DNA from: a bacterium
Lineage (GTDB): Bacteria > Sumerlaeota > Sumerlaeia > SLMS01
Direction: 5' to 3'
Assembly: GCA_016125005.1 (NCBI GenBank)
Contig: WGMQ01000111.1
Coordinates: 1-32,720 of the forward strand
DNA: 32,720 nt
Shown: piece after piece, positions 1 through 7,452 of the stretch
Numbering within the stretch: position 1 is the stretch's first letter
Layout of the letters: each line of letters starts with the position of its first letter
Notes under the pieces: model-generated
Seen by the model: the letters and a program-made list of their open reading frames with translations, nothing else
The model's database searches: none
Told to the model about the DNA's origin: nothing
Position numbers and translations under genes: made by a program

Positions 1-1
1 G

Positions 2-130
2 AAGGTGGAACGGTTCTTCGCTTGGCTGGGGAACTATCGCCGCTTGCTCGTCCGCCATGAGTACTACGGCATGAACTTCCTCGGGTTCGTCCAGTTCGCT
101 TGCGTGATGATCCTGCTCAAGAGATTATGA
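2..130 (+). CDS. IS5-type transposase, C-terminal 42 residues (enters from window edge)
   Basis: The reading frame open from base 2 ends at TGA 128-130 and gives the hallmark C-terminus of DDE transposases of the IS5/IS4-like group: VERFFAWLGNYRRL, then RHEYYGMNFLGF and a hydrophobic tail FACVMILLKRL. The glutamate in VERFF is the last acidic residue of the DDE triad in this family. Everything upstream is outside the window, so completeness cannot be judged. The base run CTAA at 139-142 fits the YTAR target preference of IS5 elements, so the IS right end is probably close to there. That boundary is a guess. Confidence 0.8.
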   Translation, partial: KVERFFAWLGNYRRLLVRHEYYGMNFLGFVQFACVMILLKRL

Positions 131-147
131 GACCACTTCTAATCGAG

Positions 148-297
148 ATGCAGGCACTACTCGGCCACGAAAATCTCGCCGTCACGCTACGTTGCTACGT
201 TCGAGTGTATAGCCAAGTTGCATCGCGCCGAGTCGCGGAATTGCAGCGGGCCAAGTGCCCGTCGATGCGCGCCCTGGGTGAACTGCTGCCCGCTTAG
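148..297 (+). pseudogene. Tyrosine recombinase remnant (C-terminal fragment)
   Basis: The frame reads MQALLGHENLAVTLRCYV and then RVYSQVASRRVAEL. The LLGHENLAVT...Y pattern is the box II end of phage-type integrases, with the LGH histidine and the catalytic tyrosine in LRCYV. The arginines of box I and the HxxR motif are absent because the sequence upstream is IS5 transposase. The likeliest history is that an IS insertion cut an older integrase gene, leaving about 50 residues. It is unrelated in sequence to the intact integrase at 1704-2801, so two different recombinases have been in this locus. Not expected to be functional. Confidence 0.7.
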
Positions 298-919
298 AAG
301 GGACCCACTTCGATCATCAACCAAGCCCGCCGCGACCCCGTTAAACGGTCGCGGCGGGCTTCTGATTGCGCCCCCAGACGCGCAGATACGCGCCCTGGCG
401 CAGGGCGGCGCAGCCTGTCCCTTCGGTGACGTTGTGAATGGGAGCTACGAGTCGCTATTCGTGAACAGCTACCGTTAAACTTTCACAGACCACTGATTTC
501 AAATAAGTTGGAAAACTCGATCCTCAATCACCCAACTAGGGTCTAGCGCTCCAGAGCTTTTGCGGCAGAGGCCTGACATCGGTACCTTTGCGCGTCAATG
601 ATGTATCAGCGTAGAGAAAACCGGCAGAATCCAGAGACCATGTTAAAGCTAAGGATGTGATGAGGGCGCTGAATATGGGCCGTAATAGTTTAGTTTCGGC
701 TGGTGCCTTCCTGGGCTCATTCTGCTCAGTTCACCCATCAGGTTGGCAGAGCAGCGCGGGAATGTTGGTGGGCCCTAGTCGATCTGCGTTGGCGTTTTTT
801 TCCGGCATTCGCGGTGGGCCGGCTTGCGCTTTCGGGTGGCCAGAGGCGGGATGGAACGGAGCAATATGCGCTCATTTGATGCGCGTTTCTTGGAAGCTCC
901 CATTGGACTAGGAGGGAAT
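298..919. other. About 620 bp with no convincing gene
   Basis: Short ORFs exist on both strands here, but none has a ribosome binding site, recognisable motif or the G/C-ending codon pattern of the real genes nearby. The only clear structure is the 15-bp hairpin at 323-361. The stretch between the recombinase remnant and the XRE gene looks like decayed element DNA. It also contains the region upstream of the XRE gene, where no good sigma-70 promoter was found. Confidence 0.5.
323..361 (+). terminator. Perfect 15-bp hairpin, possible terminator
   Basis: Left arm 323-337 (AAGCCCGCCGCGACC) pairs perfectly with right arm 347-361 (GGTCGCGGCGGGCTT) around a 9-base loop. It lies 26 bases after the stop of the recombinase remnant. 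The bases after the stem (CTGATTG) are not a real T-run, so intrinsic termination would rest on the stem-flanking A/T pairs only. It may be the old terminator of the disrupted integrase. Confidence 0.5.
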
Positions 920-1237
920 ATGCGGCGTTCAGCAGTCCAGGTTTATGTCGGCAGGCGACTCGGTGAGGAACGCGCCGCGTTGGACTATACTCAGGCGGAA
1001 TTTGCGAAGATCATTGGATGCAGTCAGCCTCAGTACGGTCGCTATGAGAATGGAACGCGTGGGATTTCCGCGTCGGAATTACAGGAATTGGCGACCACGT
1101 TGCAGATGCCCATCGAATCCTTTTTTCCGGCTCCTGATCGAGGAAAAATCGATAACTCTGAGAAGGAGTTGTTGGAGGCATGGCGCTCCCGGAAGCTGGG
1201 TGTGGTGCTCCGCCTTGTCACCGAGCGCTTTGGGTGA
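920..1237 (+). CDS. XRE-family helix-turn-helix regulator, 105 aa
   Basis: Small DNA-binding protein of the Cro/C1 (XRE) type, probably the repressor of the integrated element. The HTH_3 domain occupies about residues 8-65: VYVGRRLGEERAALDYTQAEFA forms the first helices, followed by the recognition segment IIGCSQPQYGRYENGTRGIS and the helix ELQELATTLQMPIESFF, all in standard order. The C-terminal 35 residues are short and charged, with no peptidase or sensor domain. ATG 920 is chosen because GGAGG lies at 911-915; in-frame ATG 866 has no such site. Its stop is directly followed by a perfect palindrome (1245-1258), a plausible binding site. Confidence 0.85.
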   Translation: MRRSAVQVYVGRRLGEERAALDYTQAEFAKIIGCSQPQYGRYENGTRGISASELQELATTLQMPIESFFPAPDRGKIDNSEKELLEAWRSRKLGVVLRLVTERFG

Positions 1238-1244
1238 ACAATTT

Positions 1245-1258
1245 ATTCCAATTGGAAT
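1245..1258. promoter_or_regulatory. Perfect 14-bp palindrome ATTCCAATTGGAAT, candidate operator
   Basis: ATTCCAA is followed immediately by its reverse complement TTGGAAT. The site starts 7 bases after the XRE stop codon and lies 43 bases upstream of a sigma-70-like promoter that could drive the integrase genes. XRE-family repressors usually bind such dyads, so this is a good candidate for the repressor's site. Binding itself is inference. Confidence 0.5.
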
Positions 1259-1301
1259 GAGCACCCCTTTTCGCTTCCTGCGTCATTGACGAGATTGGTT
1301 C

Positions 1302-1330
1302 TTGACGGATCGATCTCAAGCCCCTATTTA
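1302..1330 (+). promoter_or_regulatory. Sigma-70-like promoter ahead of the integrase genes
   Basis: TTGACG at 1302-1307 and TATTTA at 1325-1330 are separated by exactly 17 bases. This is the best sigma-70 match in the element and points toward the small ORF at 1462 and the integrase at 1704. Confidence 0.45.
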
Positions 1331-1461
1331 TCGACTGTTGCGTCGGGAAAGGGACGGTTCTCAAGGAAACTAGTAGTCCCGCGATTATTCCAAGTATGCA
1401 GCCTACATTGTCTCATGGCTATGGAGAGATCCGGCCTTGAAACCATGGAGCGCGCAGAAGT

Positions 1462-1938
1462 TTGGAAGATCGCGAAACATATTCGAATCAAGAAGACCGA
1501 TTCCCGGATGCCTACCTTCCCCTGCATTATCGCTCGGTGTTGGAGGCGGTCGGGGTCTGCACAAAGACGCTGAAGCGTGCGCTGGAGGAACATCCCGAGC
1601 AGTTCGCTCCGGACGCCTTTCAGGTCATCCTGATTGGGACGAAAACGAGAATCTACCGCTTCAACCCCGCGCGCCATTTGGTCAGCTTAAAGGAGGGTCG
1701 CACGTGGCAAGACAAGCAGTCGGGTGGAAAGTGTATAGACGAGGCAAAGCCCTGTGGGTCTCGTGGTCGGGAGGGGGTGGGGAGAAGGTCCGCAAGCGTC
1801 TCGTCGACACGCATGGTGGAAAGATCGACGCCGGGACCCCCGCGCGGATCATCAACCAATGTGCCGCCACCCTCTACGAAGCGTGGTGCCGAATGGCTGA
1901 GGCTCCAGACCGGGAAGAACTCGACGTCATCGGATTGA
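1462..1938 (+). CDS. Possible small DNA-binding (excisionase-like) protein overlapping the integrase
   Basis: The first 76 or so codons have the G/C-ending codon pattern of a real gene and read LHYRSVLEAVGVCTKTLKRA, then a stretch ending IGTKTRIYRFNPARHL. This resembles a short helix-turn-helix plus beta-hairpin, the build of excisionases and other integrase-companion proteins. The first codon available in this frame is TTG 1462. An ATG at 1445 is in a different frame that stops at 1573, so a frameshift near 1470-1500 is possible. The frame continues to 1938, but beyond about 1700 it is the out-of-frame reading of the integrase, so the natural end is doubtful. A stop in another frame (1688-1690) sits right before the integrase ribosome site, which would fit a shifted reading. 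Confidence 0.4.
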   Translation: MEDRETYSNQEDRFPDAYLPLHYRSVLEAVGVCTKTLKRALEEHPEQFAPDAFQVILIGTKTRIYRFNPARHLVSLKEGRTWQDKQSGGKCIDEAKPCGSRGREGVGRRSASVSSTRMVERSTPGPPRGSSTNVPPPSTKRGAEWLRLQTGKNSTSSD

Positions 1939-2801
1939 CGGACGCCTTTTCGCGCGCCCATGCCTCCGGGTGGAAGAAGCTCAGCATCAAGAACTACGCC
2001 TTGTGGATGCGTAACATGGAAGAGTTTCTGGGCCAGGAAACCCTTCTGAGAAGCATCACTCCAAGGCGGGCTGAACAGCTGAAACAGTGGCTGCTTGCTC
2101 GTCCCATTCGCGGCGGCGAGACGCTGTCAACGCGGTCCGTGAAGGATCGGATGGAACTCTACGAGCGCATGTGGGAGTGGGCGATTCGGATGGAGTTTGC
2201 CGACAGCAACCCCTTCAAGCGAATCACCCGCGTCGTGTCCTCACCCACGCGTGAAAAGGCGCCCTTCACGACGGAAGAAGTGACCAGGCTGCTGCAAACG
2301 GCGAGCGAGAAAATGGCGTGGTTCTACCCGGTGGTCCTGACGATCGCTGTGACAGGATCGCGGCGGGGTCCGATCCCGTTCATGGAGGTGAGGGATCTGG
2401 ACGAGGATCGCGGAACGTTGAAGGCCCGTGACGAGATTTCGAAACGCGACAAGGGACAGCTCTACCATCTTCCTTCCGGCCTCGCGGAAGTCCTGCGGAG
2501 TACCGCGCAAGGTCGGGCGCCGGCTGAACGTCTCTTCCTGACGAATCGGGGACGACCACTTGGCGGCAAGATTTTCGATCCTCCGCGGGAAACACGAAAG
2601 CCTCTGCCGCCGAACTCGCGTGCGTGGTATCGGCTGCAACTGCTCGCGGGCGTTCGTGCGCGCTGGGTACACAACCTGCGTCGCGCGGGGGTGACGAATC
2701 TTGCCGAGGCCGACGTCACGATGGAGAAGATCGCGTCGGTTACTGGCCAGACGCCGGAAGTGGCGCGTGAGTATTATTTATCGAGGGGGAGTGCCTCGTA
2801 G
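1704..2801 (+). CDS. Tyrosine recombinase (phage-type integrase), 365 aa
   Basis: Site-specific recombinase expected to integrate and excise the element at the adjacent tRNA-Ser gene. The N-terminal 75 residues (VGWKVYRRGKALWVSW, then KVRKRLVDTHGGKIDAG) form a putative arm-type DNA-binding part. A core-binding helical domain follows at about 75-175 and the catalytic domain at about 185-360. Catalytic residues visible are the box I arginine in TGSRRGPIPFMEVRDLD, the lysine in EISKRDKGQLYHLP, the HNLR motif (HxxR) and the tyrosine in REYYL. The usual second histidine of LGH is replaced: the text reads VTGQTPE. GTG 1704 is chosen because AGGAGG at 1691-1696 lies seven bases upstream; longer frames upstream lack support. 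The gene reads toward the tRNA. Confidence 0.9.
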   Translation: MARQAVGWKVYRRGKALWVSWSGGGGEKVRKRLVDTHGGKIDAGTPARIINQCAATLYEAWCRMAEAPDREELDVIGLTDAFSRAHASGWKKLSIKNYALWMRNMEEFLGQETLLRSITPRRAEQLKQWLLARPIRGGETLSTRSVKDRMELYERMWEWAIRMEFADSNPFKRITRVVSSPTREKAPFTTEEVTRLLQTASEKMAWFYPVVLTIAVTGSRRGPIPFMEVRDLDEDRGTLKARDEISKRDKGQLYHLPSGLAEVLRSTAQGRAPAERLFLTNRGRPLGGKIFDPPRETRKPLPPNSRAWYRLQLLAGVRARWVHNLRRAGVTNLAEADVTMEKIASVTGQTPEVAREYYLSRGSAS

Positions 2802-2810
2802 CGCGAGGCG

Positions 2811-2999
2811 ATGGAAAAGCAGGCTGGCCTCTATGGAGAGGGGTCGGGGGCCTGCGAGAGGGAGGAGGAGCAGGGAGTCGTCGAGCTTCGCCCGGAGGCT
2901 ATTGACGCCGACACTTTGGCGGCCCTGATTGGCGCCGTCATCGACCTGGATCGGGATAATTCAGGCACTGTTCCCGAAAAAAGCTCGCGAATCCAATGA
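2811..2999 (+). CDS. Small acidic hypothetical protein, 62 aa
   Basis: Starts nine bases after the integrase stop and ends 20 bases before the tRNA 3' end. The product is acidic, with the segment VVELRPEAIDADTLAALIGA and a D-rich tail, and has no recognised domain. No strong ribosome site precedes ATG 2811, so it would depend on coupling to the integrase. It could be a real companion gene of the integrase or chance reading. Confidence 0.35.
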   Translation: MEKQAGLYGEGSGACEREEEQGVVELRPEAIDADTLAALIGAVIDLDRDNSGTVPEKSSRIQ

Positions 3000-3018
3000 T
3001 ATCGATGGTGAAGAAAAA

Positions 3019-3109
3019 TGGCGGACAGGCAGGGATTCGAACCCTGGATAGGGGGTTAGCCTATACACGCTTTCCAAGCGTGCGCCTTCAGCCGCTCGGC
3101 CACCTGTCC
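3019..3109 (-). tRNA. tRNA-Ser (anticodon GGA)
   Basis: Read on the minus strand, it starts GGACAGG and ends CCTGTCC followed by G and an encoded CCA (3021-3019). The anticodon stem CACGC/GCGTG closes the loop TTGGAAA, giving anticodon GGA for UCC/UCU serine codons. The long variable arm, typical of class II serine tRNAs, and the T-arm with GGTTCGAATCC are present. The 3' end faces the integrase at 1704-2801 and is the probable attachment site. Upstream, on the minus strand, TTGACC at 3153-3148 could be a -35 element, but no good -10 is seen. Confidence 0.97.
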
Positions 3110-3324
3110 GCAACAGGGACTGGCATTGACCGGGGCTGTCGCGGGCGGGTCAATCCCATTCGACGTGGAAAATCGATGTTCCTTTCCCGTCCGCGAGGGG
3201 GGGAGATTCCCTGACACCTGCATTGTGGAGCGTTTCCCGGTTGCTCTGCTCGGTTCCCGGTGGGCATGGTGTCTGCGTATGCACTATACTGAAGTCAGTG
3301 GATTCGATCCAGAGGACTTGAGCG

Positions 3325-4974
3325 ATGACCAAGCTAAGAACAATTGCCAGCCTGTTGCTGACTGCCTCGCTGATGGGGACGGCGTCGGCCGATATTCTCG
3401 TTCTTGTCGACGGAACCCGTCTTGAGGGCCGCGTCGATTCGGTCTCGGGCACGCGCGAGTTCCTCGCCTTTACCAGCGGCACCGGGCGCATCGAGTTCCC
3501 CCTTTCGCGTATCAAGGAGCGCATTGAGGAGTCCGACGCGCAGGACTGGACCCGCGTCGGCAACCAGTTCCTCGACGCCAAGAACCTGACCTTTGCGGTG
3601 CAGATGTTCCAGAAGGCATTGGAGGCCGATGCCGAGTTCAAGCCCGCAGCGGAGGGCCTGACGAGGGCACAGGAAGCGATTAATGCCCAGCAGGAGGCAC
3701 GTCGCACCTCGCTCCAGGAGGGCATCGCCAAGGAACTCGATAGCATTGATGGCCTCATCAAGACCGAGCGTTTCAAGGAGGGTCAGGAGGTGCTGGCGAA
3801 GGTTCTGGCCAGCGACACGGCGAGCGACGAGCAGCGCACCACCGCCCAGCGGATGCTGCGGGACCTGCACCTGGCGTGGGCCTACTCGCGCTGGGATCGC
3901 ACGGACGCCGCCGGTGCCGAGGAACAGTACCAGCGCGTCCTCGAGATGGATCCGACCAATGAGGAGGCGCGCGACCGCCTGCTCCTCATCTGGAAGGACA
4001 ATCCTTCCAAGCGTCCCGAGGTGCTGAAGGCCTACCTGGCGAAGCTCGCGGAAGATCCCAACAACCTGCAAACCAACCAGATTGCGGGCGATTTGCTCTA
4101 TCGCGAGGAACGCTGGGAGGAGGCCATTGAGCCCTTCACCAAGGTGTCCTCCTCGGCCCGCTTTGCCGGTCAGGGCTATGACGCAAAGCTCCGCCGTGCC
4201 TACCAGATGGCCATCAACAAGCGCGCGGATCAGGGGAATCTCGACGCGGCAATCAACCTGTCGCAGCAGATGTTCGGCGTGTTCCCCAACGAGGACCGCA
4301 CCAACCTGACGATCCTGACCTACGAGCGCGACAAGTCGCGGCTCGCCAGCGACGACTACGACGGCAAGGCAGCACTCGCGCGGCGCCTCTACAACGAGGG
4401 CCTGACGCAGTACGCGGAGCGAGAGGCTCAGCTTATCCTGCGCTACGCACCGGACAATGCCACGGCCGTTGCGATCCTGCGCTCCGAGGCCGAGTCCCGC
4501 TTCCAGCGCATCCAGGAAAACTTCCAGGCGCAGGAGTACCAGATCGCCCTGAACCTCGCTTCGAACTTCATCCAGAACGAGAAGCGATTCGGCGACCTGG
4601 TCAACAAGGCCGATGAGATTATGCGCAAGGCCGACATCGAGATCCAGCGCACCCAGCGCGCCAACCGCGAGACCGCCTCGCGCATCGCCGAGAATGGCAT
4701 CACTGCCTACAATGAGGCACTGCGCTACGTCGATCAGATGACCGACTCGAACCGCCGCAGCGACACCTACGTGGTGTCGCCGAAACAGCAGGCGATCGTC
4801 AACGCCCAGCGTGCCGTGGAGCGTTTCGACACGGCGCTGAAGCTCGACCCGACCATCGGACCGCCCTCGGGCATGGACATTACGGCGCGCCGCCGCGACG
4901 CGGTAAGCCTCCTGTCCCGTCTGACGGCCGGCGCGATTCCGCTCACCCGCAAGCCCGTCAGCAGTTCGCGCTGA
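3325..4974 (+). CDS. Secreted TPR protein with N-terminal SH3-like segment, 549 aa
   Basis: A signal peptide (residues 1-22, hydrophobic core LLLTASLMGTASA, cleavage before D23) sends it across the inner membrane. Residues 23-70 carry ILVLVDGTRLEGRVDSVSG, a small beta-barrel-like segment often seen at the start of planctomycete-type TPR proteins. From about residue 75 to the end the protein is alpha-helical, with tetratricopeptide units such as WTRVGNQFLDAKNLTFAVQ and GDLLYREERWEEAIEPF. It has no catalytic motif, so a scaffold role in the periplasm is likely. ATG 3325 lies behind a weak ribosome site. A TATACT box at 3285-3290 could be its -10, though without a good -35. No terminator was seen before the next gene. 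Confidence 0.85.
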   Translation: MTKLRTIASLLLTASLMGTASADILVLVDGTRLEGRVDSVSGTREFLAFTSGTGRIEFPLSRIKERIEESDAQDWTRVGNQFLDAKNLTFAVQMFQKALEADAEFKPAAEGLTRAQEAINAQQEARRTSLQEGIAKELDSIDGLIKTERFKEGQEVLAKVLASDTASDEQRTTAQRMLRDLHLAWAYSRWDRTDAAGAEEQYQRVLEMDPTNEEARDRLLLIWKDNPSKRPEVLKAYLAKLAEDPNNLQTNQIAGDLLYREERWEEAIEPFTKVSSSARFAGQGYDAKLRRAYQMAINKRADQGNLDAAINLSQQMFGVFPNEDRTNLTILTYERDKSRLASDDYDGKAALARRLYNEGLTQYAEREAQLILRYAPDNATAVAILRSEAESRFQRIQENFQAQEYQIALNLASNFIQNEKRFGDLVNKADEIMRKADIEIQRTQRANRETASRIAENGITAYNEALRYVDQMTDSNRRSDTYVVSPKQQAIVNAQRAVERFDTALKLDPTIGPPSGMDITARRRDAVSLLSRLTAGAIPLTRKPVSSSR

Positions 4975-5007
4975 GCGACGCGCATCACGCCCCTACAAAG
5001 GGGGAGC

Positions 5008-5424
5008 ATGACCATGCCCACTAGTACCCGCTTTGCGGTCGCCGTCCATGTGCTTTCCGCTCTCGCCCTTCATGAGGGGAAGCCGGTCTGCTCGGACCTG
5101 CTGGCGCAAAGCGCCGGTACAAACCCCGTCGTCATTCGCCGCCTCCTGGCCATGCTCGCCAAGGCCGGACTCGCGCGATCACAGCCGGGCGTCGGGGGCG
5201 GCACGGTCCTCACCCGCGAACCGGATTCGATCACGCTGCTTGAGGTCTACCTGGCAGTGGAGGACGCCGCCCTGTTCGCCCTCCCCCGCTGCGCCCCCAA
5301 CGAGAACTGCCGCGTCGGGCGCTCCATCTCGCCGATCCTCTGCAACGTGACCTCCCGCGCCCAAAAGGCGATGGAAACCGAGCTCCAGTCCATGACCCTG
5401 GCCGACGTCGTGCGCGGGATGTAA
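5008..5424 (+). CDS. Rrf2-family transcriptional regulator, 138 aa
   Basis: Winged-helix regulator of the Rrf2 type. Residues 7-20 (TRFAVAVHVLSALA) and the HTH at 26-65 (SDLLAQSAGTNPVVIRRLLA, then the wing GVGGGTVLT) match the family. The C-terminal part has PRCAPNENCRVGRSI, the signature of the YwnA-like branch. Cysteines sit at 28, 95, 101 and 112. C95-x5-C101 resembles the first two cluster ligands of IscR, but the third cysteine is ten residues on instead of five, so Fe-S binding is uncertain and thiol-redox sensing is an alternative. The ribosome site AAGGGGGAG ends just before ATG 5008; ATG 5014 is a second possible start. Targets are unknown; the operon starting at 5519 is an obvious candidate. 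Confidence 0.9.
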   Translation: MTMPTSTRFAVAVHVLSALALHEGKPVCSDLLAQSAGTNPVVIRRLLAMLAKAGLARSQPGVGGGTVLTREPDSITLLEVYLAVEDAALFALPRCAPNENCRVGRSISPILCNVTSRAQKAMETELQSMTLADVVRGM

Positions 5425-5518
5425 CCCGCTTTGCCGTTGCGCGGGCGGGGAGCCGTCTCGCATCATTGGAGTTCCTGTCCTTGGACGGGTGACCAATTGA
5501 ACCACTTGAGGTGATTCC

Positions 5519-7117
5519 ATGAGCAACTCCGGACCCATGCCTGATGCAACCAGGCGGATGCCGATTGCCATCATGGACACGACGCTGCGCGACGGCGAGC
5601 AGACCCACGGCGTGTCCATCCCGGGGCACGAAAAGCGAATTATTGCCGAGCGCCTCCTCAGTGAAGTGAAGGTCGATCGCGTTGAGGTGGCGAGCTGCCG
5701 CGTTTCCCGCGGCGAGCAGGAGTCCCTGGCGCGCATCATGGAGTGGGCCGAGCCCGCAGGGTTCGGCGACCAGATCGAGGTGCTCTCCTTCGTCGATCAC
5801 ATGTCGTCGGTCGACTGGCTGACGGGAGCCGGGTGCCGTCGCATGAACCTGCTGACGAAGGGGTCGCTGCACCACTGCGAGAAGCAGCTCCGCAAGACCC
5901 TCCCCGAGCATCTGGCCGACATCGAGAAGACGATCCGCTATGGCTGCGAGAAGGGCGTCACGACCTCCATCTACATGGAGGACTGGTCCAACGGTGCCAT
6001 CAACTCGCCCGAGTATGTCTACGAGGCGATCCGCCACTATGTGGAGTGGCCCGTGGATCGCATCCACCTCTGTGACACGCTCGGCATCCTCTCGACAGAC
6101 CAGGTCCAGCGCTTCGTTTCCGACCTGCGCGAGCGCTTCCCCCAGGCCCGCTTCGAGTTCCACTGCCACAACGACTACGGTCTGGCGACGGCCAACTGCC
6201 TCATCGCCGCGCAGCTCGGCGTGGCGGGGCTTCACGTGACCGTCAACGGCCTTGGCGAGCGCGCCGGCAATGCGTCCCTTGCCGAGGTCATCACGGTCCT
6301 GCGCGATCACAGCCAACGCGACACCATGGTGGACGAGACCAAGCTGAAGGAGATCAGCCGTCTCGTCGAGGCGTTCTCCGGCAAGCGCATCTCCGCCAAT
6401 GCCCCCATCGTCGGCAACGACGTCTTCACGCAGACGGCAGGCATCCATGCCGACGGCGACAAGAAGGGGAACCTGTACGAAAGCCGCCTCTCCCCCGCCC
6501 GCTTCGGACGCGACCGCGTCTATGCGCTCGGCAAGCTCTCGGGGCGCAGCAACCTCGACTTCAACCTCGACAAGCTCGGGCTGACACTTTCCCCCGATGA
6601 CCGCAAGGTCCTCCTGGAAAAGATCGTGGATCTGGGCGACAAGAAGAGCATCGTCACGACCGAGGATCTTCCCTTCCTCATCATGGACACGCTCTCGGCC
6701 CCTGATCGCTTCACCTTCAGCGTCCTCGAGTGCGTCATCACGACGACCCTTTCCATGAAGCCCGCGGCCAACATCAAGGTGCGCTTCAACGATCACGAGT
6801 ACGAGGCCATCGCCATGGGCAATGGCGGCTACGATGCCTTCATGAACGCGCTCAGGAGCCTGAACCTTGGCCTGGAATTGCCGCGCCTGCTCGACTTCGA
6901 AATTCATATCCCGCCGGGCGGCAGTACAGACGCCCTGGTCGAGGCGACGATCACCTGGGAAGGCAACATCAAGACCCGGGCTGTCTCCAGCGACCAGGTT
7001 CTCGCTGCCGTGAAGGCAACCGAACGCATGATCAACCTCATCTCCTCGGGCATGCACCGCTCCCTTTCCACGGAAGCGGTCAGCACCGACAAGGTGATGG
7101 TCGAAAGCCTGACGTGA
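5519..7117 (+). CDS. LeuA-family acyltransferase (2-isopropylmalate or citramalate synthase type), 532 aa
   Basis: HMGL-like TIM-barrel enzyme that condenses acetyl-CoA with a 2-oxoacid. The catalytic start motif MDTTLRDGEQTHG is at residues 19-31, the metal-binding HxH at 215-217 (FHCHNDYGLATAN) and the NGLGERAGNA loop just after. Residues about 385-510 form the LeuA regulatory dimer domain (VLECVITTTLSM, later GGYDAFMNALRSL). The EVASCRVSRGEQE and MEDWSNG segments fit a Bacteroidetes-type branch annotated variously as isopropylmalate or citramalate synthase, so the substrate is not settled: leucine or isoleucine synthesis. GAGGTG lies six bases before ATG 5519. It is the first gene of an operon whose last gene makes O-phosphohomoserine, which would fit isoleucine supply if citramalate is the product. 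Confidence 0.88.
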   Translation: MSNSGPMPDATRRMPIAIMDTTLRDGEQTHGVSIPGHEKRIIAERLLSEVKVDRVEVASCRVSRGEQESLARIMEWAEPAGFGDQIEVLSFVDHMSSVDWLTGAGCRRMNLLTKGSLHHCEKQLRKTLPEHLADIEKTIRYGCEKGVTTSIYMEDWSNGAINSPEYVYEAIRHYVEWPVDRIHLCDTLGILSTDQVQRFVSDLRERFPQARFEFHCHNDYGLATANCLIAAQLGVAGLHVTVNGLGERAGNASLAEVITVLRDHSQRDTMVDETKLKEISRLVEAFSGKRISANAPIVGNDVFTQTAGIHADGDKKGNLYESRLSPARFGRDRVYALGKLSGRSNLDFNLDKLGLTLSPDDRKVLLEKIVDLGDKKSIVTTEDLPFLIMDTLSAPDRFTFSVLECVITTTLSMKPAANIKVRFNDHEYEAIAMGNGGYDAFMNALRSLNLGLELPRLLDFEIHIPPGGSTDALVEATITWEGNIKTRAVSSDQVLAAVKATERMINLISSGMHRSLSTEAVSTDKVMVESLT

Positions 7118-7452
7118 CCCATTCAAGCCACGCCAAGAACGCCGAGCCCGATGCCGGGGGAGTCACCTCCCCCGGCTTCTCGCGTCCCGTGACCGACGAT
7201 GAGTGGGAGACCTGTCGGGCGCTCATTCCCTGCGATGAGATCGGCTATCTGGTCGCCATCTTCGAGGCCTACGAGAACGAGTTCCTGGTGCGCACCGAAC
7301 AGCGCGGCATGGGCCTGGTCCGCATTTGGTACCCGAAGATCTTCCGCCCGACGCTTGACCGCGTCTTCAACGAGTTTCGCGCCGACTTCCCGGTCGATGT
7401 CCTGGGCTTCAGCCCGGGCATGGACGGCCTTGACGAGGTTTATCCGGACTGA
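7114..7452 (+). CDS. DUF4911-like small protein, 112 aa
   Basis: GTG 7114 overlaps the preceding stop codon by four bases (GTGA), so translation is probably coupled. After a variable 35-residue leader, the conserved-looking core reads CDEIGYLVAIFEAYENEFLV, then RTEQRGMGLVRIWYP. This is the pattern of DUF4911 (a ligand-free, roughly 70-residue alpha/beta family found as a small accessory protein next to various metabolic genes), with the YL..IFEAYE...VRT signature. Function is unknown. A later start such as ATG 7200 would remove the leader but would also lose part of the core. The stop overlaps the next start by one base (TGATG). Confidence 0.65.
   Translation: MTHSSHAKNAEPDAGGVTSPGFSRPVTDDEWETCRALIPCDEIGYLVAIFEAYENEFLVRTEQRGMGLVRIWYPKIFRPTLDRVFNEFRADFPVDVLGFSPGMDGLDEVYPD

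Larger units (their letters stand above)
1..3018. mobile_element. End of an integrated element abutting tRNA-Ser
   Basis: This stretch has the make-up of one end of a genomic island or prophage-like element: an IS transposase tail, a recombinase remnant, an XRE-type repressor, a palindromic site, an intact tyrosine recombinase and small unrecognised ORFs. The integrase is read toward the 3' end of the tRNA-Ser gene at 3019-3109, the usual geometry of an element inserted in a tRNA 3' end. I saw no second copy of the tRNA 3' end inside 1-3018, so the far attachment site would lie upstream of the window. Island identity is inference from gene content and position. Confidence 0.55.

Noticed and set aside
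657..911. 84-aa frame upstream of the XRE gene
   Set aside because: No ribosome site, no motif, and codon use unlike the real genes.
5231..7126. Long minus-strand frame (631 aa) across the LeuA-like gene
   Set aside because: Antisense shadow caused by GC-rich codon third positions; the plus strand has full catalytic motifs.
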